DNA of 64,000 bases, taken from the NCBI GenBank assembly GCA_023678885.1, contig CM042955.1, forward strand, positions 39,213,088-39,277,087, given 5' to 3'. Shown piece by piece: positions 33,096-43,716 of this stretch. The stretch comes from Pogostemon cablin. Taxonomy: Eukaryota > Streptophyta > Magnoliopsida > Lamiales > Lamiaceae. The translations under genes were made by a program, and so were the position numbers. Below the pieces are notes generated by a model. It did not search any database. It was not told the DNA's origin and saw only the letters and a list, made by a program, of their open reading frames with translations. Position 1 is the first letter of the stretch. Each line of letters begins with the position of its first letter.

Positions 33096-34600
33096 CTACT
33101 CCTTAGGAGCATCATCATCCTCATCCTCATCCATCCTATTTTCCACAGCTCGGCACAGACTGGTAATGTGCATATCCATCATATCCACTCGACTAGTCAC
33201 TCTACCAACACGCTCATCCAAGGTAGAGTACCTTTCGTTCAGCGTGGCGTAGTTGGCGTTAGCGAGCGCGAGCTGCTTGTTCATCTCCTGTTGTGCAGCT
33301 ACCACCGCGATCAGCTGCTCATGAATCAAGCAAAGCTGCTCCCGAGTACCTGGAACTGCTCGCCGCTGCTGTGGTACCGGAGCATGCTGAGGCGCATCAT
33401 GCTGCTCTTCTTCCAGAATCTCCATCTCCGGCTGCACATATACCTGATTCTCCTCTTCAGGCTGCTGTGGCTGAGGTGGACGGAACTCTCCTTGATCAAT
33501 GATCTGCTGTAACTCAGCCATCCTCCCCTCAGCACACATCTGCGCTACCGCTCTCCAATCACCACCCGACTTCACTGCCACGGATAAGGCGGTATGTCCA
33601 AGAGAATTCATTAACTTATTCCTTGCTTCCCGAATAGTGGTCAAGTTGCTCACGTCGAAGGGGAACATAAATTCGAAAGGCTTGAGACCCCTCGTGAAAA
33701 ACCAATCTCCATTTCTAAAATGGGCAAATCCTCCCTTCACGCACGTGCTCAGCATCAAATCGGGTTCTCCTTCTACTGGTGTAAAGCCGGTGAGATCCAA
33801 GTTGTAATGCTCAGCCACGATCGTCAATAGCCCTCCTATATTCACCTTTTGAAATCCAATGGTCTTGAATCGATTCAGCTGCGCAATAAAATAAGCTCCA
33901 ACATTGAACTTCACCCCGTTTAGCATACACCACAGGGCGTAAAGCTCTCCTCTAGACACAACACTTCCCTCCGAGCGGGCGAATAACGTGTTGCTCAGGA
34001 CGCGGTCCATGTATCTCAAGACTTGGTTCTTTATTGCGGAAGCACGAGCATGTCTGGTCTTATAATCACGAATCTCCCCGGTGATCTCCCTTCAAAACCA
34101 TTTTGCACTGAATGCAGCATTTTCTAAACGAGGGATCTCTAAAGGCGTCTCAAACAGCTCATTGAAATCCTCAGACGTCCATCTCCTACTCACTCCGCCA
34201 AGCTGAAACGTACACTGATATGGGTACCCAAGTGGGTCCTTCTCCATCTCAAATGAGCAAACTACTTCCGCTGTAACATGGAAGTACGTCGGCCTCTTCA
34301 ACTCCATGAATCTTCGGATCCCTACTTGATCAAACATCCAAAATATATCATCCCCTATTCTCATTATCCTCATCGCTTCATCATCTTGGTATCGAGTGCG
34401 AGCTATCTTGTCTGAAACTTCTTCCCACTTCTCTTTGATCTCATCACAATCTTGTATCTGAATCTTGAAGTTATCGGGTAAACGATCTTGTAGCCTCAGT
34501 TTCCTTGTCACTTTGTCCAAATTCAAAGGCCTGTCATGCCTCTTCTTCGATCTTTCCTCCTCTGCCTTTCCTTTACCTTTACTTGATCCTTGTCCCTTTC
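33096..34600 (-). pseudogene. env-like gene exon 2 (A2 left arm, best preserved)
   Basis: With the 16-nt exon 1 it would give about 506 codons. Domains are as in the A1 copy: basic Lys/Gly start, central conserved domain (FQLGGVSRRWTSEDFNELFETP, RGELYALWCML, FTRGLKPFEFMFPFDVSNL), Pro/Gln-rich region, coiled coil and acidic Asp/Glu tail. The only break I see is an in-frame TGA at 34094-34092 where relatives have TGG. The exon starts directly after a TTTTCAG acceptor and in phase with exon 1. This copy is the best guide to the family's layout. No fusion peptide or membrane anchor is evident. Confidence 0.82.
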
Positions 34601-35112
34601 CTGAAAACAAATACTTCAATCCAACCAACAAGACAAGAAAACAAGTATTTTACTAGCACATCACATACTCTACTCAAGACTTCAAGCATCAATGCATATT
34701 CACACAAACTATCATCTCAACACCACTTGCTTATTCAACAAGCTCAAAACATCTTCAATCACACCTTCTTTAATAATCAAAACATAACCAACAAGCATGC
34801 ATTAATCAATTCAAGCAATTCAATCAAAAATTCAACATGTTTATCTCAATGAACTACTTCAATTTCATCAATTTCAAACCAAATCAACATGCTCATTCTA
34901 TGATATGTTCTATCCTTGATCAATCCACATAAAAATTCAAGTTCTATCAATAATCAAACAACCAAAAACCAAGAAACAAGAATTCATATGAACAAGTCAC
35001 AATATCAACATTCACCATGAAATTCAACCATACTCAACATCAATCCTCTTATTCACATCGAATTTCTTACCTAAACCTTCAATCCTAGAGTAATTGAGTT
35101 GGAAAAACATAC
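34601..35112 (-). other. Predicted intron of env-like gene (A2 left arm)
   Basis: 512 bp on the minus strand: GTATGT donor at 35112, TTTTCAG acceptor ending at 34601, AT-rich throughout. Confidence 0.7.
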
Positions 35113-35128
35113 CTTTTGACTTGCCCAT
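35113..35128 (-). pseudogene. env-like gene exon 1 (A2 left arm)
   Basis: ATG at 35128-35126 and 16 nt to the donor. Identical in structure to the A1 copy. Confidence 0.7.
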
Positions 35129-36076
35129 GGTGAACAACCGATCAAGAACACACAACAACCAAAAATCGTGATTTCAGCCCTAACTCGCGATGAAACCCGC
35201 CCAAATCCACGACCGAATCGAAAATTCAAGGTGTAGTGTTGTGTAATCGGTGTGAAACCAAGTGTAATTGAAGAATTTGTGCAAGGGTATAGAGGTTCGA
35301 AGAGAGTTCGAGGTTTGGTGTTTCGAAAAAGTGATCGAACCCCTCTGAAAAATCGAACTTAAATTGCGTACCTGGCTTGGTTCGACCTCAGGTTCGACCT
35401 CCTAAACAGGTCGAACCATGGATGACGAGGTCGAACCTCTCTTCTGGACAAATGATCTTCTCGGTTCGACCTAGGTTCGACTTGCTGATCAGGTCGAACC
35501 ATCCCTGAATTGGTCGAACCCCTCTTCTGGAAAATAGAGTGCTTTGAACTGACTGGTTCGACCTTAGGTTCGACCTTCTGAACAGGTCGAACAACTATGG
35601 ATTAGGTCGAACCACCTCACTGGACAACTTTCGACGCCGGTTCGACCTCCTCTGCTTTTGTTCGACCTCTGGCACTGGTTGAACCACTCCTAGTGTTGGT
35701 CGAACATCCTCCTGATTTTCAAAATTGAGTGTTCTTCATTCACTACACACTTCAAGCTTAACACAACTTCATTAGGTACAATCTAGAGCACAACTTCAAA
35801 AATTGTTCTACAAAACATCATTCATGAGTAACTCCGTAAAAAAAAACACAACCAAAAACCACTGAACATTAGGCAAGTTGTAAAAAATCGTCACGTCAAA
35901 ATCAATTAAAATTTCAATATGGCCGCAAAAACCAACTCCCCTAACAAACAATACAAAGAAAAGATTATACTCTTAATGCTTCAATGAGGTAATATCATCA
36001 CACCCCCCCAAACTTAGTAAAAACGTAAGTCGAAACTAAGTTTGAAAAGAGATATAATTGCCGATTAGTAAGCATC
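35129..36076 (-). other. A2 left arm: integrase-env intergenic region
   Basis: Hairpin array at 35379-35706, AT-rich spacer, post-pol hairpin (36009-36018 and 36035-36044) beside a C-run, and the 28-bp word at 36049-36076 that is repeated across the junction. Confidence 0.75.
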
Positions 36077-36147
36077 TTAAATATAAAAATTTGCCTGAAC
36101 TCAAGAGTTAGTAAGCAAGGAGATGTAATTGCCGATTAGTAAGCATC
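36077..36147. other. Inverted-repeat junction with filler DNA (A2)
   Basis: The same order and the same filler as at 7124-7195: left-arm sequence to about 36093, filler, then a second copy of the 28-bp word (36120-36147) overlapping RT from 36145. Its presence in both units shows that they descend from one rearranged molecule. Confidence 0.85.
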
Positions 36148-39100
36148 ATTTTCCTCTTCCTTTCATGGATCAAACGTTAGATCATCTTGCAGGGTATGAG
36201 TTTTATTGTTTCTTAGATGGATACTCGGGATACAACCAAATTATGATTGCCCCCGAGGATCAAGAAAATACCACTTTTACTTGCCTCTACGGGACCTTTG
36301 CTTTTCGAAAAATGCCATTTGGGTTATGTAATGCGCCTGCTACTTTTCAAAGATACATGATGGCAATATTCGATGGGTTGATAGAGAAGATCATGGAGGT
36401 GTTCATGGATGATTTTTCTGTTTTGGATTCCTCCTTTGATATTTGTTTGTCTAACCTAGCTACTGTTTTGAAGAGATGCCAAGTGACTAATCTTGTCTTG
36501 AATTGGGAGAAGTGCCCCCGAGGATCAAGAAAAGACCACTTTTACTTACCTCTACGGGACCTTTGCTTTTCGGAAAATGCCATTTGAGTTATGTAATGCG
36601 CCTGCTACTTTTCAGAGATACATGATGGCAATATTCGATGGGTTGATAGAGAAGATCATGGAGGTGTTCATGGATGATTTTTCTATTTTGGGTTCCTCCT
36701 TTGATATTTGTTTGTCTAACCTAGCTACTGTTTTGAAGAGATGCCAAGTGACTAATCTTGTCTTGAATTGGGAGAAGTGCCCCCGAGGATTAAGAAAAGA
36801 CCACTTTTACTTGCCTCTACGGGACCTTTGCTTTTCGGAAAATGCCATTTGGGTTATGTAATGCGTCTGCTACTTTTCAGAGATACATGATGGCAATATT
36901 CAATGGGTTGATAGAGAAGATCATGGAGGTGTTCATGGATGATTTTTCTGTTTTGGGTTCCTCCTTTGATATTTGTTTGTCTAACCTAGCTCCCGAGGAT
37001 CAAGAAAAGACCACTTTTACTTGCCCCTACGAGACCTTTGCTTTTAGGAAGATGCCATTTGGATTATGTAATGCGCCTGCTACTTTTCAGAGATGCATGA
37101 TGGCGATTTTTGATGGTTTGATAGAGAAGATCATGGAAGTATTCATGGACGATTTTTCAGTTTTTGGTTCTTCTTTTGATATTTGTTTGTCTAACCTTGC
37201 TATTGTTTTGAAGAGGTGTCAAGAAACTAATCTTGTCTTGAATTGGGAAAAGTACTACTTCATGGTGAAGGATGGGATTGTTCTTGGGCATCATGTTTCC
37301 GCCAAGGGATTACAAGTAGATCATGCTAAAGTGGTGGCAATTGAGAAGCTTTCACCACTGACCAATGAAAGAGGAGTGCGGTCCTTCCTTGGACACGTCG
37401 GTTTTTACAGGAGATTCATAAAAGACTTCTCAAAATACTCTAAGCCCTTATCTCATTTACTTGAAAAGGATATTCCTTTTGTGTTTAATGATGAGTGTCT
37501 AACAGCTTTTCAAGTTTTGAAGGAGGCGCTTATTACTGCCCCTATCTTGATCACACCGGACTAGACTCAACCATTTGTACTTATGTGTGATTCAAGTGAT
37601 GTAGCACTGGGTGTGGTGCTTGGGCAGCTAAGGGAGAATGCGGCATAGAAGAATTTCACGGTGACTGAAAAGGAGTTTTTGGCTGTTGTGTATGCATTCG
37701 ATAAATTTCGTCAGTATTTGGTTGGCATGAAGACGATTGTGTATACGGATCATTCAGCGATTCGGTATTTGATGGAGAAGAAGGAGACGAAGCCTAGGAT
37801 TATAAGGTGGATTCTACTACTTCAGGAGTTTGACATGGAGATTCGGGATAAGAAAGGAACAGAAAATATGTTGGCAGATCACTTGTCAAGGTTGGAGACT
37901 AGAGAGCATTGTGATAATTCTTTTGAGTATATTGAAGAAATGTTCCCTGATGAGAAGATCATGGCTATGGCTGTTGAAGGAACTGAGCGAGCGTGTGTGG
38001 TCGCAGCGCAAGGTATGGATCCATGGTACGCGGATTATGTAAATTACATTTTCATTGGAGAAATTCCAAGGGATCTCAACCGATATCAACTTGCAAAATT
38101 TCGGAGGGAAGTTGAGACATTTATATGGTATGATCCGTTTGTTTACAAGATTTGTACAGATTCTATTGTCCGAAGATGTGTACCCGAGATGGAAATGGAG
38201 AGTGTGCTTGAGTTCTGCCATGCATAACCAAATGGGGGGCATTTCGGAGCGCAAAAGACTGCAGCTAAGGTACTTCAATCCGCTCTTTATTGGCCTATAT
38301 TGTTTAGAGATAGTGAGAGCTATGTGGTGTCTTGCGATAGATGTCAGCGCATGGGAAATATAGGTAGGAGAGATGAGATGCCAATGCAGCCAAGCATAGT
38401 TGTGGAGATATTTGATGTATGGGGGATCGATTTTATGGGGCCTTTTCCCCCGTCGAATGGGTTTCTCTACATTCTTCTGGCGGTGGATTATGTTTCAAAG
38501 TGGGTGGAAGCGATTCCTACTCTTGTTAATGACTCGAAAATTATTTTATCTTTCTTGAAGAAGCATATTTTTGCCCGTTATGGAGTTCCTAGAGCACTAG
38601 TTAGTGATGGTGGTTCCCACTTCGTCAATAAATTTCTTGAGAAGGTGCTTAAGGATTATGGTATTAAGCATAGGGTTACTACACCCTATCATCCGCAAGC
38701 GAATGGGCAAGCAGAGGTCTCCAACCGTCAAGTCAAACAGATTCTGGAGAAAGTGGTAGGAACTAATAGAAAGGATTGGGCTATGAAGCTTGATGATGTG
38801 TTATGGGGTTCCGGACCGCTTACAAGATGGTGTTAGATATGTCACCGTATCAAATTGTCTATGGGAAGCTGTGCCACTTACCTGTAGAGATTCAACACAA
38901 AGCGTTTTGGGCTTTGCGACGCTTGAACTTGACCCTTAAGGATGTGAAGGAGTTGAGGATAACTCACATGAATCAATTGGATAAGTTTAGGAGTCGTGCT
39001 TACAAGAATTCAGAGATTTATAAGGAAAGAATGAAGAGGTGGCATGATTCTAAGATCTCATACAAGGAGTTCAAGCAAGGAGATGAGGTACTATTTTTTA

Positions 39101-39297
39101 ACTCTCGTTTGAAGCTTTTTGCAGGCAAGTTGAAGTCTAAGTGGACGGGACCGTTCATGATTCATCGAGCCTTAGGAGGGGGGAGTTTTGAGCTTATTGA
39201 CAAAGATAGAGACGTTATCGCGGCGAATGGGCATTGGTTGAAGCATTATAGGTCACCGGATGATGCGTGTGTCATTTTTGATGATACCTTGATCTGA
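36145..39297 (+). pseudogene. A2 pol fragment: tandemly repeated RT, RNase H, integrase
   Basis: RT starts at the same point as in A1. Repeat anchors are at 36252, 36517, 36782 and 36992, spaced 265, 265 and 210 bp. The first two steps shift frame; the last is in frame, giving two FMDDF motifs in 36842-37564. Stops: TAG at 37562-37564 (TGG in A1), TAG at 37646-37648 and TAA at 38225-38227. An in-frame 39-bp deletion near 37638 removes part of RNase H. Integrase keeps WGIDFMGPF, SDGGSHF and NGQAEVSNR. A missing G in a G-run near 38811 shifts the frame before the C-terminal part (38803-39297, LKSKWTGPF). Confidence 0.87.
36250..37258 (+). repeat. Tandem duplication inside RT (four copies, A2)
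   Basis: Four head-to-tail copies of the RT palm segment. The first three resemble the RT of element D, and the fourth is A-type. It has one more 265-bp unit than A1, so the array changed length after the two units separated. Confidence 0.88.
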
Positions 39298-40354
39298 TTT
39301 GGTACCGTCGTGACTCTCCGACGTTAAACATGAGCGCTTGTTGAGAGCTTACTCTTTCGTTTTATTGCTTTATTTCTTTTTTGTGAGTAAGAAATTTTTA
39401 TATTTAAGATGCTTACTAATCGGCAATTACATCTCTTTTCAAACTTAGTTTCGACTTACGTTTTTACTAAGTTTGGGGGGTGTGATGATATTACCTCATT
39501 GAAGCATTATGAGTATAATCTTTTCTTTGTATTGTTTGTTAGGGGAGTTGGTTTTTGCGGCCATATTGAAATTTTAATCGATTTTGATGTGACGATTTTT
39601 TACAACTTGCCTAATGTTCAGTGGTTTTTGGTTGTGTTTTCTTTTACGGAGTTACTCATGAATGATGTTTTGTGGAACAATTTTTGAAGTTGTGCTCTAG
39701 ATTGTACCTAATGAAGTTGTGTTAAGCTTGAAGTGTGTAGTGAATGAAGAACACTCAGTTTTGAAAATCAGGAGGATGGTTCGACCAACACTAGGAGTGG
39801 TTCGACTAGTGCCAGAGGTCGAACAAAAGCAGAGGAGGTCGAACCAGCGTCAAAAGTTGTCCAGTGAGGTGGTTCGACCTAAGCCATAGTTGTTCGACCT
39901 GTTCAGAAGGTCGAACCTAAGGTCCAACCAGTCAGTTCAAAGCACTCTGTTTTCCAGAAGAGGGGTTCGACCAATTCAAGGATGGTTCGACCTGATCAGC
40001 AAGTCGAACCCAGGTCAAACCGAGAAGATCATTTGTCCAGAAGAGAGGTTCGACCTCATCATCCATGGTTTGACCTGTTTAGGAGGTCGAACCTGAGTCG
40101 AACCAAGCCAGGTACACGATTTAAGTTCGATTTTTCAGAGGGGTTCGATCACTTTTTCGAAACACCAAACCTCGAACCCTCTTCGAACCTCTACACCCTT
40201 GCACAAATTCTTCAATTACACTTGATTTCACACCGATTACACAACACTACACCTTGAATTTTTGATTCGGTCTCGGATTTGGGCGGGTTTCATCGCGAGT
40301 TAGGGCTGAAATCGCAATTTTTGGTTGTTGTGTGTTCTTGATCGGTTGTTCACC
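39298..40354 (+). other. A2 post-pol hairpin and env-upstream hairpin array
   Basis: The post-pol hairpin has arms 39440-39449 and 39466-39475, overlapping AAGTTTGGGGGG. The GGTTCGACC array is at 39778-40104. AT-rich leader runs up to env exon 1. The 92-codon frame at 39409 covers the non-coding landmark region and is not a gene. Confidence 0.78.
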
Positions 40355-40370
40355 ATGGCCAAGTCAAAAG
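40355..40370 (+). pseudogene. env-like gene exon 1 (A2 right arm)
   Basis: ATG at 40355-40357. The second codon is GCC instead of GGC. The donor GTATGT is at 40371. Confidence 0.7.
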
Positions 40371-40875
40371 GTATGTTTTTCCAACTCAATTACTCTAGGA
40401 TTGAAGGTTTAGGTAAGAAATTCGATGTGAATAAGAGGATTGATGTTGAGTATGGTTGAATTTCATGGTGAATGTTGATATTGTGACTTGTTCATATGAA
40501 TTCTTGTTTCTTGGTTTTTGGTTGTTTGATTATTGATAGAACTTGAATTTTTATGTGGATTGATCAAGGATAGAACATATCATAGAATGAGCATGTTGAT
40601 TTGGTTTGAAATTGATGAAATTGAAGTAGTTCATTGAGAGAAACATGTTGAATTGAATTGCTTGAATTGATTAATGCATGCTTGTTGGTTATGTTTTGAT
40701 GATTAAAGAAGGTGTGATTGAAGATGTTTTGAGCATGTTGAATAAGCAAGTGGTGTTGAGATGATAGTTTGTGTGAATATGCATTGATGCTTGAAGTCTT
40801 GAGTAGAGTATGTGATGTGCTAGTAAAATACTTGCTTTCTTGTCTTGTTGGTTGGATTGAAGTATTTGTTTTCAG
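40371..40875 (+). other. Predicted intron of env-like gene (A2 right arm)
   Basis: 505 bp, GTATGT to TTTTCAG. Phase matches exon 2 at 40876. Confidence 0.7.
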
Positions 40876-42390
40876 GAAAGGGACAAGGATCAAGTAAAGG
40901 TAAAGGAAAGGCAGAGGAGGAAAGATCGAAGAAGAGGCATGATAGGCCTTTGAATTTGGACAAAGTGACAAGGAAACTGAGGCTACAAGATCGTTTACCC
41001 GATAACTTCAAGATTCAGATGCAAGATTGGGATGAGATCAAAGAGAAGTGGGAAGAAGTTTCAGACAAGATAGCTCGCACTCGATACCAAGATGATGAAG
41101 CGATGAGGATAATGAGAATAGGGGATGATATATTTTGGATGTTTGATCAAGTAGGGATCCGAAGATTCATGGAGTTGAAGAGGCCTACGTACTCCATGTT
41201 ACAGTGGAAGTAGTTTGCTCATTTGAGATGGAGAAGGACCCGCTTGGGTACCCATACTAGTGTACATTTCAGCTTGGCGGAGTGAGTAGGAGATGGACGT
41301 CTGAGGATTTCAATGAGCTGTTTGAGACGCCTTTAGAGATCCCTCGTTTAGAAAATGCTGCATTCAGTGCAAAACGGTTTTGGGGGAGATCACCGGGGAG
41401 ATTCGTGATTATAAGACCAGACAGGCTCGTGCTTCCGCAATAAAGAACCCAGTCTTTAGGTACAAGGACTGCGTCCTGAGCAACATGTTATTCGCCCACT
41501 CGGAGGGTAGTGTTGTGTCTAGAGGAGAGCTTTACGCCCTGTGGTGTATGCTAAACAGGGTGAAGTTCAATGTTGGAGCTTATTTTATTGCGCAGCTGAA
41601 TCGATTCAAGACCATTGGATTTCAAAAGGTGAATATAGGAGGGTTATTGACGATCGTGGCTGAGCAATACAACTTGGATCTCACCGGCTTTACACCAGTA
41701 GAAGGAGAACCCGATTTGATGTTGAGCACGTGCGTGAAGGGAGGATTTGCCCATTTTAGAAATGGAGATTAGTTTTTCACGAGGGGTCTCAAGCCTTTTG
41801 AATTTATGTTCCCCTTCGACGTGAGCAACTTGACCACTATTCGGGAAGCAAGGAATAAGTTAATGAATTCTCTTGGACATACCGCCTTATCCGTGGCAGT
41901 GAAGTCGGGTGGTGATTGGAGAGCGGTAGCGCAGATGTGTGCTGAGGGGAGGATGGCTGAGTTACAGCAGATCATTGATCAAGGAGAGTTCCGTCCACCT
42001 CAGCCACAACAGCCTGAAGAGGAGGATCAGTTATATGAGCAGCCGGAGATGGAGATTCCGGAAGAAGAGCAGCATGATGCGCCTCAGCATGCTCCGGTAC
42101 TGCAGCAGTGGCGAGCAGTTCCAGGTACTCGGGAGCAGCTTCGCTTGATTCATGAGCAGCTAATCGCGGTGGTAGCTGCACAACAGGAGACGAACAAGCA
42201 GCTCGCGCTCGCTAACGCCAACTACGCCACGCTGAACGAAAGGTACTCTACCTTGGATGAGCATGTTGGTAGAGTGAGTAGTCGAGTGGATATGATGGAT
42301 ATGCACATTACCAGTCTGTGCCGAGCTGTGGAAAAAAGGATGGATGAGGATGACGATGATGATGAGGATGATGATGCTCCTAGGGAGTAG
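40876..42390 (+). pseudogene. env-like gene exon 2 (A2 right arm)
   Basis: Same domain order as the left-arm copy. Breaks: a one-base loss near 41192, a CAG-to-TAG change near 41258, a base loss near 41383 and a TGG-to-TAG stop at 41770-41772. The C-terminal half (41806-42390) is open through the Pro/Gln-rich region, coiled coil and acidic tail. Confidence 0.8.
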
Positions 42391-43703
42391 TTTCAGGTTT
42401 TCTTTTGGCTTCTCCGAGTCATCTTATCTCCCATTCTTCTTTTTATTTTTACAGATTGGGGTGTGATTCATGTATCAGTGGCATGTACTTGATATAGTTG
42501 ATCTTGTATCATTGTTTTGTATATGGGTTATTGATTCTGTGCACTCATGTGTTTACGTGTTTATTTTCATTGGAAAGAGCATAAATAATTTGTTAAGTAT
42601 ATGGAATTCATGAGGAATTGATGTTGATTATGTGCTATGAGGAGTATTAGGAATTGATTACCTATGTGAGGATTTGAGCCTTTATCATGATTAATCATGA
42701 TAGTTTATTTTTGAGAGAATCATTCGTATGAACGTATTCTAGAACTTGGCTTGGAGTCTTGTGTGAAACTTACAATTGATGAAATATTAGGATATGATCT
42801 TAGGCCATTTTTGATTAATTGAGTCACTTAGCCAAATTTTACCTTTCCTAATGATTTTATAAATCTTTGGTAGCCCTGTTTGAGCCTTTTAAAAGCTTTT
42901 TCTTTGGCAAGCCAAATATAAGAGCCGTAATTACCTTATTTGAGCTTTGAAAATACCCTATTCATTGGTAGAGAGAGTAAGGTGAATAAGTGTGGAAGAA
43001 GAAAAGGAAGATGGAATGAGGTTTAGTAAGAAAAGTGCATGGTTAAATCTTGTTAGGGGTAGTGCCTGAAATTGGTACCCGAATTACTTATACATGGGGC
43101 TTGAAGTTTTTAAGAAGCAGCCGAACGATGTTCGATAAGGGTAGTGCCCACAACTGGTACCCGAGCGATCAAAAGAAGAATGATGTTGATGCAAGGAAGA
43201 GAAGGAAAATTGAAAATTGCAAGTGCAAGAGAAGAATTTGAGGAGAATGTGAAGCCGAATGAGAAATCAAGAACCTCCAAGGTAACTCTCTACTAGTGTC
43301 TTAAGTCACTATGACCAAATTTTCCTACCCTTTCCAAAGAGCCAACATTACAACCTAGAAACAAGTCCTTTGTGATCCTAGTATTAATCTAATGTAAGTT
43401 GATTTTTGAGACCTTTGCCAAGCTTATGGTTACGCGTGAATATGAATTGATATGAGTGTTTATACTAGCCTATAGTGCCTCATGCACGAGCGAAAGAGAG
43501 TAAAGACTTATCTTGTCAGCGAGATTACTTAGTACTCCGAATGGTGTGTGATTGGATTGATTTTTTATGAGTGAAATATATGATGCAAGTAATTCTTGTT
43601 TGATTCAATGAAGTGGCATGTGTAATATGTGTTGTACTAGATCTTGTTGAATTATACACGACTCCTGTGGTTTAAATTGGTTGCCTCGGGACGAGCAACA
43701 TGC
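42391..43703 (+). other. A2 right-arm 3' UTR
   Basis: The 20-bp palindrome is at 42683-42702 and the two GGGTAGTGCC...GGTACCC words at about 43057-43162. No coding sequence. Confidence 0.75.
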
Positions 43704-43716
43704 AAGTTTGGGGGTT
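43704..43716 (+). other. Polypurine tract (A2)
   Basis: AAGTTTGGGGGTT before the LTR. Confidence 0.85.

Noticed and set aside
39409..39687. A 92-codon frame after A2 pol
   Set aside because: It overlies the post-pol hairpin and PPT-like tract; the matching frame is broken in A1 and D.
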